In this document: in pieces, positions 1 through 8,226 of the stretch | Layout: every line of letters begins with the position of its first letter | How positions within the stretch are numbered: the first letter of the stretch is position 1 | DNA from: JACVRW01 sp963846505 | Lineage (GTDB): Bacteria; Actinomycetota; Thermoleophilia; Solirubrobacterales; Thermoleophilaceae | Direction: 5' to 3' | Assembly: GCA_963846505.1 (NCBI GenBank) | Contig: CAWJWD010000006.1 | Location: forward strand, 620,001-684,000 | Length of the DNA stretch: 64,000 nucleotides | Notes under the pieces: generated by a model | What the model saw: the letters and a program-made list of their open reading frames with translations, nothing else | The model's database searches: none | Told to the model about the DNA's origin: nothing | Program-made: the position numbers and the translations under genes

Positions 1-108
1 GGGGGCGCGGGCGGATGGCGAAGGAGTGGTCATGGCGGCACCATCGCGCCGCGGGGGCATGCGCTCAATGACCTCGGGGGTAAGCGCGTTGCGACACTGC
101 TCCGACCC

Positions 109-907
109 GTGGCGATCCTGGCGCTGAAGATCCTGCTGGCCCCCGCGTGCGTGATCGCCGTCTCGCTCGCCGGCCGGCGCTGGGGGGCGACGGTCGCCGG
201 TCTGCTCGGCGGCTTTCCCGTCGTCGGCGGGCCGATCCTGCTCGTCGTCACGCTCGTGCACGGCGACGACTTCGGGACCGACGCGGCGGCGGGATCGCTG
301 CTCGGCCTCGCGGCGGTGGCGCTGTTCGTCGTGGTCTACGCGCGTCTCGCTCCACGGCTGCGCCCGCTGCCGACGCTGCTCGCCGGCTGGGCGGCGTTCT
401 TCGCCGGCATCGCGCTGCTCGGCCTGCTCCGGCCACCCGTCGGCGTGGCGTTGGCGATCGCCGTGCTCAGCTTCGAGGCCGGCCGCCTGCTCGTACCGGC
501 GCCGGCGGCCGCCGCGTCACCTGACCTCGCGCTGCCCTGGTGGGACATCCCCGCCCGCGCCGTCGCGGCCCTGGCGATGGTGCTTGCGATCACGCTCGCG
601 TCGGGCTCGCTCGGCGCGACCGTCAGCGGCCTGCTCGCCCCCTTCCCGATCCTCACCAGCGTGCTGATCGTCTTCACCCACCTCCACCACGGCGCACGCG
701 AGACCCAGGTGCTGATCCGCGGCTTCCTGCTCGGCTTCTACGGCTTCGCCGCATTCAGCTTCGTGCTCGCCGTCGCCCTGCCCGAACTCTCCGCCGGCAC
801 GTCGTTCCTGCTGGCGGTCGTCGTCGCGGCGATCGTGCAGCTTGCCCTCGGCGCCCAGCCAGGACGCCGGATCACGCACACGCGTGACCAGCGTCCTGGA
901 GCGGTGA
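109..907 (+). CDS. Integral membrane protein with internal duplication
   Basis: Very hydrophobic protein of about 265 residues with roughly eight membrane segments. Two halves repeat the same signature: GATVAGLLGGFPVVGGP near residue 24 and GATVSGLLAPFPILTS near residue 170, each followed by a VTLVHG or FTHLHHG motif. This suggests an inverted or tandem duplication, as in small transporters. The GTG at 109 is the first usable start. The frame as read stays open to 1062, deep inside the oppositely oriented efflux gene, with a low-complexity Arg-rich tail. A single extra G near 898 (after codon CCT) would give a stop at 905-907, 6 nt before the convergent neighbour, so the natural end is probably 907. 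Function unknown. Confidence 0.6.
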
Positions 908-913
908 ACGGGG

Positions 914-2401
914 CTAGCCGGCCTCGGAGAAGGCCAGCTCGCCCTCGACGACCTCCTCGGTCTGCGCCGCCCTCGGCGGCTCGAGCACGAGCAGCGCGAT
1001 CGCGATGCCGACGACGACGAGCGCCGCGGCGATGCCGAAGGCCAGGCGGTAGCCGCCGGTGAGCGCCTGGACGACCGGATCGCCGGCGTCGCGCAGCGCG
1101 TCGGTGCGGGTCGTCGAGAGGCTCGCGAGCACGGCCAGGCCGAGCGCGCCGCCGACCTGCTGGGTCGTGTTCACCAGACCGGAGGCGAGGCCCGAGTCGG
1201 CCGGGGTGGCGCCCGACATCGCCATCGTCATCAGCGCCGGGAACGTCAGGCCGGCGCCGACGCCGAGCGGCAGCATCGAGGGCAGCACGTCCACGAGATA
1301 CGAGCCGTCGACCGGCGCGCGGGTGAACCAGGCCAGGCCGGCCGCGATCAGCGCGAGGCCCGGGAGCAGGATCGCCCGCGGGCCGAAGCGCGTCATCAGC
1401 CGCGCGGAGAAGCCGAGGCTCAACACGCCGATGCCGACCGACACCGGCAGGAACGCGAGGCCCGTCTCGATCGCGTCGTAGCCAAGCACGCGCTGGAGGT
1501 AGAGCACGCCGAGGAAGAACATCCCGAACAGCCCGGCGACCATCAGCACCTGGATCAGGTTCGCTCCCGCGACGTTGCGCGAGCGCAGGATGCGCGGCGG
1601 CATCAGCGGTTGCGCCGCGGTCAGCTGACGCGCGGCGAAGCCGGCCAGCAGCGCGATCGAGACGGCGCCGATCGCGAGCGTGCCCGCCGAGCCCCAACCG
1701 TGGTCGGCGGCCTGGACGATCGTGTAGACGGCGAGCATCAGCCCGCTGACCACGAGCGCCGCGCCCGGGACGTCCGCGCCCTGCTTGAGCCCGATCCCCG
1801 GCTCGCGCTCGATCAGCCGCGCGCCGAGCACCGCGGTCGCGATGCCGATCGGCAGGTTGACGAAGAAGATCCAGTGCCAGGAGAGGCCCTGGGTCAGCAC
1901 GCCGCCGGCCAGCAGACCGATCGAGGCGCCGGCGGAGGCGACGAAGCTGTAGACGCCGATCGCCTTCGCCTGCTCGCGCGGCTCGGGGAACATCGTCACG
2001 ATCATCCCGAGGATCACCGCGGAGGTGAGCGCGCCGCCGACGCCCTGGACGAAGCGGGCGACGATCAGCACCTCCTGGCTCTGCGCGAAGCCGCAGACCG
2101 CCGAGGCGACGGTGAAGATCGCCAGGCCGGTCATGAAGACCGACTTGCGGCCGATCAGGTCGCCGAGGCGGCCGGCGAGCAGCAGCAGGCCGCCGAAGGC
2201 GATCAGGTAGGCGTTGACGACCCAGGCGAGGCTCGACTGCGAGAAGCCCAGGTCACTCTGGATGGCGGGCAGCGCGACGTTCACCACCGTCGAGTCGAGG
2301 ATGATCATCAGCATCCCCGCGCAGAGCACCACGAGCGCGATCCAGCGCCCCCGGTCGACGTGTTCCTCATCCCGGCTTACGACTTCGACGATCTCGGACA
2401 T
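914..2401 (-). CDS. MFS drug efflux transporter, DHA2 (EmrB/QacA) family
   Basis: Protein of 495 residues with about 14 predicted membrane helices, the DHA2 size and topology. The first helix carries the LDSTVVNVALPAIQ motif typical of EmrB/QacA proteins. Motif A (GRLGDLIGRK) lies between helices 2 and 3, and the GAxxGxxxGG motif C region is in helix 5. It is expected to export drugs or other amphiphiles in exchange for protons at the cytoplasmic membrane. It lies 43 nt downstream of a marR gene on the same strand, with a perfect 24-bp palindrome in the gap, so MarR-controlled expression is likely. The substrate cannot be told from sequence. Confidence 0.92.
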   Translation of the reverse strand: MSEIVEVVSRDEEHVDRGRWIALVVLCAGMLMIILDSTVVNVALPAIQSDLGFSQSSLAWVVNAYLIAFGGLLLLAGRLGDLIGRKSVFMTGLAIFTVASAVCGFAQSQEVLIVARFVQGVGGALTSAVILGMIVTMFPEPREQAKAIGVYSFVASAGASIGLLAGGVLTQGLSWHWIFFVNLPIGIATAVLGARLIEREPGIGLKQGADVPGAALVVSGLMLAVYTIVQAADHGWGSAGTLAIGAVSIALLAGFAARQLTAAQPLMPPRILRSRNVAGANLIQVLMVAGLFGMFFLGVLYLQRVLGYDAIETGLAFLPVSVGIGVLSLGFSARLMTRFGPRAILLPGLALIAAGLAWFTRAPVDGSYLVDVLPSMLPLGVGAGLTFPALMTMAMSGATPADSGLASGLVNTTQQVGGALGLAVLASLSTTRTDALRDAGDPVVQALTGGYRLAFGIAAALVVVGIAIALLVLEPPRAAQTEEVVEGELAFSEAG

Positions 2402-2417
2402 GGTCCGGGACCGTAGC

Positions 2418-2441
2418 AGATCATCCCGAACGGGATGATCT
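2418..2441. promoter_or_regulatory. Perfect 24-bp palindrome upstream of the MFS gene
   Basis: Two 11-bp arms (AGATCATCCCG and CGGGATGATCT) are separated by 2 bp and match perfectly. The site lies between the marR stop and the transporter start. Size and position fit a MarR dimer operator. It is not followed by a T-run on either strand, so a terminator is less likely. Confidence 0.6.
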
Positions 2442-2444
2442 GGG

Positions 2445-2946
2445 TCAGGATGACATTTTCTTAACAGGAGGGACGTCCGGCGCCTTGCTCCGGCAGACGA
2501 GCGCCGTCAGGCCCTGCAGCAGTCCCTTGCGCTCTCGCTCCGGCAGCGCTCGAGGATCTCGACCTGGACCTGGTCGATGATCTTGCGCGCCTGGGCGACC
2601 TTGCGCTCGCCCTCCTTGGTCACCGCGATCACGCGCACGCGGCGATCGGTGCTCGACGGCCGGCGCTCGGCCCAGCCCGGCCTTCTCCAGCGCGTCGATG
2701 GTCACGACCATCGTCGTCTTGTCGAGCCCGACGAGCTTGGCGAGGCCGATCTGCGTGCGGTCCTCGACGAGGGCGGTGGCGAGCACGAAGTAGTCGCGCG
2801 GTCGAGAGCCCGAGCGGCTCCAGCGCGGCCGCGTACTCTGCGGCAAGCGACGCCTTGGCCTGACCGAGCAGCCAGCCGAGGTCGGTCGTGAGACAGTCCG
2901 GCGAGACGACCGTCGGGGCCTCGGGGGTCTCCATGCGCGTTGCCAT
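2445..2946 (-). pseudogene. MarR family transcriptional regulator, frameshifted
   Basis: Read through three frame changes, this encodes a typical 166-residue MarR winged-helix repressor. The pieces are an N-terminal dimer helix (LGWLLGQAKASLAAEYAAAL), a recognition region (QIGLAKLVGLDKTTMVVTID) and a wing with the DRRVRVIAVTKEG motif, then a C-terminal helix ending KKMSS. Breaks lie near 2802 (extra base), 2672 (extra base in a C run) and 2549 (one base missing). The repaired length is a whole number of codons and no residues look lost, so consensus error is more likely than decay. It probably represses the downstream MFS gene. Confidence 0.8.
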
Positions 2947-3007
2947 TTGACCTTGATGCTAGAGCGTCGCGCCGGCGCGCTCGTCGCGTGCGAGACTGCT
3001 GGCCTCG

Positions 3008-3574
3008 ATGCCGACCCTCGCCGACGAGCTCGCCACCACCCCCGCCGAGCGGGCGTCCCTCGACACGCTGCGCGATCTCGTCGGCGGGCCGAACGGGCCG
3101 ATCGAGCGCCACTCGATTCGGGTCTTCCTGATCGCCGAGGAGCTGGCCAAGCGCGGCGGCATCGACGCCGATCGCGAGCTGTTGCTGTGCGCCGCGATCC
3201 TGCACGACGCCGGCCTCTACCCCGGCGCGGCGACGAAGGCGGCCTACGTCACCGACGGCTGCGTGCTCGCCCACCGGCTGCTGGAGGACGCCGGCTGGGA
3301 GCCCGAGCGCGTGCGCCTGGCCGGCGACGCGGTCGAGCGCCACCACGAGCTGCGTCCGCAGTGGTCGCGCGGCGCCGAAGTGGAGCTGCTGCGCCGAGCG
3401 GACCTGGTGGAGGTCAGCCAGTGGACGATCCGCTTCGGCATCCCGCGCTCGTTCCTGCGCTCGCTCGAGCCGCGCCTGCCGCGCAAGGGGTTCGTGCCCG
3501 AGGTGCTGCGCCAGCTCGGCATCGCCGCGCGCCAGCGACCCGCGACGCTCTGGCGCATCGTCTTCCCAGGCTGA
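3008..3574 (+). CDS. HD domain-containing protein
   Basis: Protein of 188 residues with the metal-binding pattern of HD phosphohydrolases. An early His (IERHSIR, about residue 38) is followed by the HD pair in AILHDAGLYP (about 70), then ERHHELRP and RRADLVEVSQ supplying the later His and Asp. The family hydrolyses phosphate esters, often nucleotides, but the substrate here is unknown. The ATG at 3008 follows directly on the domain's usual N-terminal length. The gene is divergent from marR. Confidence 0.8.
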   Translation: MPTLADELATTPAERASLDTLRDLVGGPNGPIERHSIRVFLIAEELAKRGGIDADRELLLCAAILHDAGLYPGAATKAAYVTDGCVLAHRLLEDAGWEPERVRLAGDAVERHHELRPQWSRGAEVELLRRADLVEVSQWTIRFGIPRSFLRSLEPRLPRKGFVPEVLRQLGIAARQRPATLWRIVFPG

Positions 3575-3599
3575 GGCCCGGGGAGTAGCCTTCTCTGCG

Positions 3600-3878
3600 A
3601 TGGCCGCTCAGTGCACGCACCTCGACTCGATCGAGGTCACCGAGGTGCCGGACGAGATCCCCGGCTGCGAGGACTGTCTGCGCGAGGGCACCCGCTGGGT
3701 GCACCTGCGCATGTGCCAGACCTGCGGCCACATCGGCTGCTGCGACAACTCGCCCCGCCGCCACGCCACCGCGCACTTCGACGAGACCAAGCACCCGATC
3801 ATCCACTCCGCCGAGCCCGGCGAAGACTGGAGCTGGTGCTACGTCGACGAGCTGGCCTTCCGCGTCGGCGCCAGCTGA
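3600..3878 (+). CDS. UBP-type zinc finger protein
   Basis: Small 92-residue protein that is essentially a single ZnF-UBP domain. It has CxxC pairs (GCEDC, CQTCGHIGCC) and the later His residues (RRHATAHF, KHPIIHS), ending in the usual Trp-rich WSWCYVDE. In eukaryotes the fold binds the ubiquitin C-terminus. Bacterial stand-alone copies are common in actinobacteria and have no settled role. It starts 25 nt after the HD gene and may be co-transcribed with it. Confidence 0.9.
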   Translation: MAAQCTHLDSIEVTEVPDEIPGCEDCLREGTRWVHLRMCQTCGHIGCCDNSPRRHATAHFDETKHPIIHSAEPGEDWSWCYVDELAFRVGAS

Positions 3879-4078
3879 ACGCGTTCCGAGTCCAGCAGTC
3901 GGTGAACCTTTCGCCGAACGAACCACATCGCGACGAACAGACCGACCATGGGGAGCACCGTCGCCAGCGGGCTCCACTCGCTCGCCTTCGCAATGTGCCC
4001 GTAGGCGGTCACCACAACGCCCAAGAGCACCGTCGGGCCGAAGAGGAGAACTCTCTGGCGCTTGATACTCATAGTCAT
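3839..4078 (-). CDS. Small two-helix membrane protein
   Basis: A 79-residue protein starting MTMSIKRQR, with two hydrophobic segments (VLLFGPTVLLGVVVTAYG and LATVLPMVGLFVAMWFVRR) and a charged C-terminus. The last 40 nt overlap the end of the convergent zinc-finger gene. The start ATG overlaps the stop of the upstream small ORF (TGATG), suggesting translational coupling. Function unknown. Confidence 0.5.
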   Translation of the reverse strand: MTMSIKRQRVLLFGPTVLLGVVVTAYGHIAKASEWSPLATVLPMVGLFVAMWFVRRKVHRLLDSERVQLAPTRKASSST

Positions 4079-4299
4079 CACTGTACCAATCCTTCCAAGA
4101 AGCTGGTCGCGAAGATCGAGAAGGTGACGGCCCCTCCCCAGAACGTCCCGTCGTCCACCGCCTGGTCGCGCTGATCGAGCTCGACGCGCCGAAGCCGGAG
4201 GTGCTGCGGACGCCAACGGCTGAGCACCACCACGCTGTGACGACCCTCACGTGAAGCGGTCGGCGCCGGCGCTAGCGTTGCCGGAGTGTCGGCGTTCAC
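4078..4299 (-). CDS. Possible small membrane peptide coupled to the next gene
   Basis: Open frame of up to 73 residues whose last 25 residues (GTFWGGAVTFSIFATSFLEG) look like a membrane segment. Its TGA overlaps the ATG of the following small membrane gene. The N-terminal half is Arg-rich and the true start may lie further in, at one of several GTG codons. It overlaps the divergent gene at 4286. Support is mainly the coupling. Confidence 0.3.
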   Translation of the reverse strand: MNADTPATLAPAPTASREGRHSVVVLSRWRPQHLRLRRVELDQRDQAVDDGTFWGGAVTFSIFATSFLEGLVQ

Positions 4300-4600
4300 G
4301 TTCGGCGTCCGCTACGTCCTGCCGGGGGTGTTCGTCCTCGCCGGCTTCGTCTGCCTGATCGCGCTCGACGGCAACCTCGCCTGGGAGGGCGCGGCGCTGT
4401 TCCTCGGGGCCGGCCTCTCGATCCTGCTGCTCAACCAGTTGCACCGCTTCGGCGTCTCCGGTGACGTCGACCGCGATCACGAGGACGCCGCACGCACCTA
4501 CTTCGACGAGCACGGCGAGTGGCCGCCGGAGGAGCCGCGCACGCGCCGCGAATGGCGCCAGCCCGAGAACATCGACCAGCCTCGCGCCGATGCACCGTAG
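4286..4600 (+). CDS. Small membrane protein
   Basis: A 104-residue protein from a GTG start. Two membrane segments (YVLPGVFVLAGFVCLIAL and AALFLGAGLSILLLNQL) are followed by an acidic tail rich in Glu, Asp and Arg (VDRDHEDAARTYFDEHGEWP). This layout is common among uncharacterised actinobacterial proteins. No function can be assigned. Confidence 0.6.
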   Translation: MSAFTFGVRYVLPGVFVLAGFVCLIALDGNLAWEGAALFLGAGLSILLLNQLHRFGVSGDVDRDHEDAARTYFDEHGEWPPEEPRTRREWRQPENIDQPRADAP

Positions 4601-4610
4601 TACCTGAGAG

Positions 4611-7600
4611 CTAGCGCTTGGGCGTCTTGCAGACGAAGCGGGCCTTGCTCGGCTTGCAGCGCGCGAGCGGGCCGAGGCGGGTCGTGCGCTGGGCGCTGCG
4701 GATGAAGCGGGCGTTCGCCGGGCGGCCCTGGCGCAGCCGGGCCACCGCCCGCACGCTCACGCGACCGGCACTCGCCGCGGCGACGCCCTTCAGCGTGGCG
4801 CTCCGCTTGCGCGTGACGCGGATGCGCTGCGAGCCGGCCGACGGCGTCGCGACCACCTGGTAGCGCTCCGCGCCGGCCACCCGTTCCCATGCGATCCGCA
4901 GCGTCGTCCCGCGGCGTCGGACGCGCAGCGAGCCCGGCTTGCCAAGACGCGCGGACGGAGCGGCGAAGCGGGCGACGGTGCGCTGCTCGGCCGGCAGCCC
5001 GGCGAGCTCGAAGCGCGCCTGGACGGTGCGCCGCCCGCGTCCCGGCGCCGGCGTCCAGCGCAGCGTGCCCCGGCCGCCCTCGACGGTGCCGATCGTCTTC
5101 GCCGCGCCCCCGGCGGCGAGCTCGACGAACGTCACCCGCTGCGAGGGCCGGCGGCGCACGTCGTAGGCGAGCGTGCGCGTCGCACCGCGGCCGCGCACGC
5201 GTGCGCTGACCTTCGCGTCGGGCGGATCGTTGGCCTCGGTCACCTTCGTCCCCCCCGGCGAGCCGGGCAACTGCTCGATCCGGTACAGGCCCGGGCGCGG
5301 GTCCTGCAACCCGACGACGACGAGCTTGGCCTGCTCGGAGCGGATCACGCGCAGCGTGCCCTTCGCCTCCACGCCCGGTCCGGCGGAGCTCTCCAGCACC
5401 TGCCCACCGGGGCCGGTCACGCGCACGCGCGGCGCGGCGTCGCCGCCGTCGAGGCGGATCGCGCGGCTCGGGTCGCCGCGCCGGACCCGCACGCTGTAGA
5501 CGCCGCCGCCCTGGGCGGCGCGCGCCCCGCGCACGTTCTGCTCCGCGAACGGCGACCACTTGCAGCCGTCGAGCGGCCAGACGCTGATGCTGAACGGGCT
5601 GTAGCGCACGCCGGCACCGACGTTCACCGGACCGAGCTCGATGCAGCCGGCCAGACCGCGGCTCGAGATCAGGCCGACCGCGCCGCGGCAGATCACGTCG
5701 ATCAGGCAGGTGCGCACGTTGCCCATGAGGTTGAAGCGCCCGTTGCTCGTGTTGAACTCGCCGGAGAGGCCGCCCTCGAACGTCAACACCCCCGCGAAGC
5801 CCTGCTGGACGCTGCCGCCGAAGGCGACGTAGCCGGGGTACTCGTAGAGGAAGTAGCCGTTGCCGAGATGCACCGAGCCGACGACCGGCACCTTGACCGA
5901 GGCGTCGGCGCTGATGCCGACCGTCGCCGTCGTGTGCGTGCGCCCGTAGAAGTGCGCCGGGAAGCCGTTGCCGGCCTCGTCCCGATTGAACACGTACGGC
6001 GCGCTCGGACTCGGGAAGGCGAGCACCAGCCGCCCGTCGATCTCGTAGACCTCGAGGGCGGTCACCTTCGCGTTGCCGGTCACCCGCGTCGGGTCGAGGC
6101 CGACGCCGAAGCCGATGCGGCCGAGCGCGATCCCCGGGAAGAGCGGGATGCCCGGCGGCGGGAAGGTCAGCGACGCGCCCGCGAAGTTCAATCGACCGCC
6201 CTTGATCAGCACGTAGCCGTTGGGCGGGACCATGTCGAGGCAGGTGCCGCCGATCACGCACGCTCGACCCTGCCCGCGCCACTCGTCGACCGCACGCGTG
6301 TAGTCGATGCGGAAGTCCTCGACGGCGAGCGCGCCGACGTCCGCGTTCAGCGGACCGATGCGCAGGTCGTCGACGATCAGGCCGGCCGCATGGGTCGCGC
6401 GCAGCGTCATCTGGGACTGGAAGTCCACCCCGCCGCGCTTCAGGAACTCCGGCAGCTGGAGGCTGGCGACGATCTGGGCCTCGGCAGGCGTTGCGCCGTT
6501 GGGCGGCAGCAGCGTCACCTTGACGTCGCCGGCGAGCTTGAATCCGCCGATGCTCGGCAGCCCGTTGGCCAGGCGGGGGAACTGCCCGAGCGGGATGCGT
6601 CCGCCGACGTCCTTCGTGCTCATGGTGAAGCTGGGATCGTTGTCGAGCCGCAGGTCGCCGACGCGCATGCGCGCGTTCGAGCTGACGATCGCGCCGACCT
6701 GCGGGAAGACCGCGATCGCCGCGTTGCCCTGCGGCGTGAACGTCACCCCGTTGACGGTGATGGTGCCGCGCGCCAGGTAGCCGTCGGTGAGGTTCAGCAC
6801 GGTGCCGGCCATGCGCACGCCCATGTACTTGCGGCCGGAGGCGAGCAGCACCGTCTGCAGCACCTGGATGATCCCGCGCTCGGCCGTCGGCACGTCCGCG
6901 GGACCGGTGATCGGGTCGAGGCAGCCGTGGATCTCGAGCGAGCCGGAGCGCATGACCGAGTCCCCGAGGCAGAGTCGCTTCAGCCGCGCGGGCGAGAGCA
7001 GACCCCCGGCGGGGCCGGCGACGTAGACGGGGTCGGCCGCGGCGAGCTTCGCGTCCACCTTCGCCGCCGCCCCGCCGAGCTTGGCCGCAGGGGCGACGAA
7101 CGTCTGCGCCACCGCCGGGCTGACGCCGCCCGGCCCGACCGCCTTGACCTCGACGCTGAACTGGCCGGGTCGCGGCCGCAGGCGCAGCGTCGTCTGCGTG
7201 CCGGCGCTGACCAGCTCGGGGCGCGCGTCGCCGTCGAGGTTCCACTCGAGCCTGCTGACGGGGCCGCTGACCGCCGCCTCGAGCACGACGGGCTTGCCGG
7301 CGGCGATCGGCTGCACGGGCGCGACGGACGTGATCGCGGGAGCGGGTGGGGACGTCCCACCGGACCCGCCACCGTTGCCTGTGAGCTGCGCGATCTCCGT
7401 GCCCGAGAGCGCACGGTCGTAGAGGCGCACCTCGTCGATGCTGCCCGGGAAGTCTCCGTCGCCGCAGGCGGAGACGGGATAGCCGTCGACGTAGAAGCGA
7501 TTCGCTCCCGGCAGCCCGTAGTTGATGGGACCGGGCGAGGGCGTCCCGGCGCCGGCCTCCGACCCGTCGACGTAGAGCCACACGCGATCGCCGTCGTAGA

Positions 7601-8150
7601 CGCCGGCCACGAGGTGCCAGCGGCCGTCCCAGACGCCGTTGCCGGTCGAGGGCGAGGAGGCCGCGAAGACGCCGGGGGGACGGATGTAGAAGGCCAGGCC
7701 GTCGCCGGGCTCGTCGCCGGTGTAGAGCGAGTACGACGAGGAGCTGCAGGTCCCGCCGTCGTCCCCCAGACCCGCGATCGGTCGATACTGCCCGGGCGGG
7801 CCGCTGTGCTTGACCCAGGCGAGCAGCGTCAGCCGTGGCGGCCGGGTCCTGGGATCGAGCGTCGGATCCGGCCCCTCGTCCTCCTGCTGCAGCACTGCCT
7901 CGTTCGCCGGCCCCAGCGCGTTGCCGAAGCGGCCGTCGGGCACGAGCGAGATCGGCCCGACCCTCTCGAGCGACACCTCGTGACCCGAGCTGTCCGGCGT
8001 ACCCTGGTCACAGCACCCGTCGGTCAACGGAAAGGTCTCGTCGAGGTGGTACTGGACGACGAGCGGACCGGCGTGGCTGGCCTGCGCGACGGCAGGGAAC
8101 AGCGAGAGCAGGAACGAAGCCAGCGTGAGGGCCAACACGCGGCGTGGCAC
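4611..8150 (-). CDS. Large secreted LamG-domain protein
   Basis: A 1179-residue exported protein. A signal peptide covers residues 1-25 (LALTLASFLLSLFPAVAQA). A LamG/concanavalin-like lectin domain follows at about 40-250 (YVDGYPVSACGDGDFPG and the closing SIDEVRLYDRALSGTEIA are diagnostic). A PKD-like Ig segment lies at about 270-350 (GPVSRLEWNLDGDARPELVS). The long middle (about 380-880) is a Gly-rich beta-structured region with no family I recognise. The C-terminus (about 890-1170) resembles Fn3 modules and ends in a basic, Cys-containing tail. It is probably surface-exposed and may bind polysaccharide. A smaller LamG protein with the same lectin layout is encoded at 26.9 kb. Confidence 0.85.
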   Translation of the reverse strand: MPRRVLALTLASFLLSLFPAVAQASHAGPLVVQYHLDETFPLTDGCCDQGTPDSSGHEVSLERVGPISLVPDGRFGNALGPANEAVLQQEDEGPDPTLDPRTRPPRLTLLAWVKHSGPPGQYRPIAGLGDDGGTCSSSSYSLYTGDEPGDGLAFYIRPPGVFAASSPSTGNGVWDGRWHLVAGVYDGDRVWLYVDGSEAGAGTPSPGPINYGLPGANRFYVDGYPVSACGDGDFPGSIDEVRLYDRALSGTEIAQLTGNGGGSGGTSPPAPAITSVAPVQPIAAGKPVVLEAAVSGPVSRLEWNLDGDARPELVSAGTQTTLRLRPRPGQFSVEVKAVGPGGVSPAVAQTFVAPAAKLGGAAAKVDAKLAAADPVYVAGPAGGLLSPARLKRLCLGDSVMRSGSLEIHGCLDPITGPADVPTAERGIIQVLQTVLLASGRKYMGVRMAGTVLNLTDGYLARGTITVNGVTFTPQGNAAIAVFPQVGAIVSSNARMRVGDLRLDNDPSFTMSTKDVGGRIPLGQFPRLANGLPSIGGFKLAGDVKVTLLPPNGATPAEAQIVASLQLPEFLKRGGVDFQSQMTLRATHAAGLIVDDLRIGPLNADVGALAVEDFRIDYTRAVDEWRGQGRACVIGGTCLDMVPPNGYVLIKGGRLNFAGASLTFPPPGIPLFPGIALGRIGFGVGLDPTRVTGNAKVTALEVYEIDGRLVLAFPSPSAPYVFNRDEAGNGFPAHFYGRTHTTATVGISADASVKVPVVGSVHLGNGYFLYEYPGYVAFGGSVQQGFAGVLTFEGGLSGEFNTSNGRFNLMGNVRTCLIDVICRGAVGLISSRGLAGCIELGPVNVGAGVRYSPFSISVWPLDGCKWSPFAEQNVRGARAAQGGGVYSVRVRRGDPSRAIRLDGGDAAPRVRVTGPGGQVLESSAGPGVEAKGTLRVIRSEQAKLVVVGLQDPRPGLYRIEQLPGSPGGTKVTEANDPPDAKVSARVRGRGATRTLAYDVRRRPSQRVTFVELAAGGAAKTIGTVEGGRGTLRWTPAPGRGRRTVQARFELAGLPAEQRTVARFAAPSARLGKPGSLRVRRRGTTLRIAWERVAGAERYQVVATPSAGSQRIRVTRKRSATLKGVAAASAGRVSVRAVARLRQGRPANARFIRSAQRTTRLGPLARCKPSKARFVCKTPKR

Positions 8151-8226
8151 GCGCGCACCGTACCACGGACGGGCGACCGCTCTGTCCCCCTGCAGGGTGT
8201 GTCAGACGCTGGGCAGACCGGCGGGT

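Noticed and set aside
908..1062. Arg-rich C-terminal extension of the first membrane protein
   Set aside because: It is antisense to conserved MFS sequence and disappears with one base change near 898.
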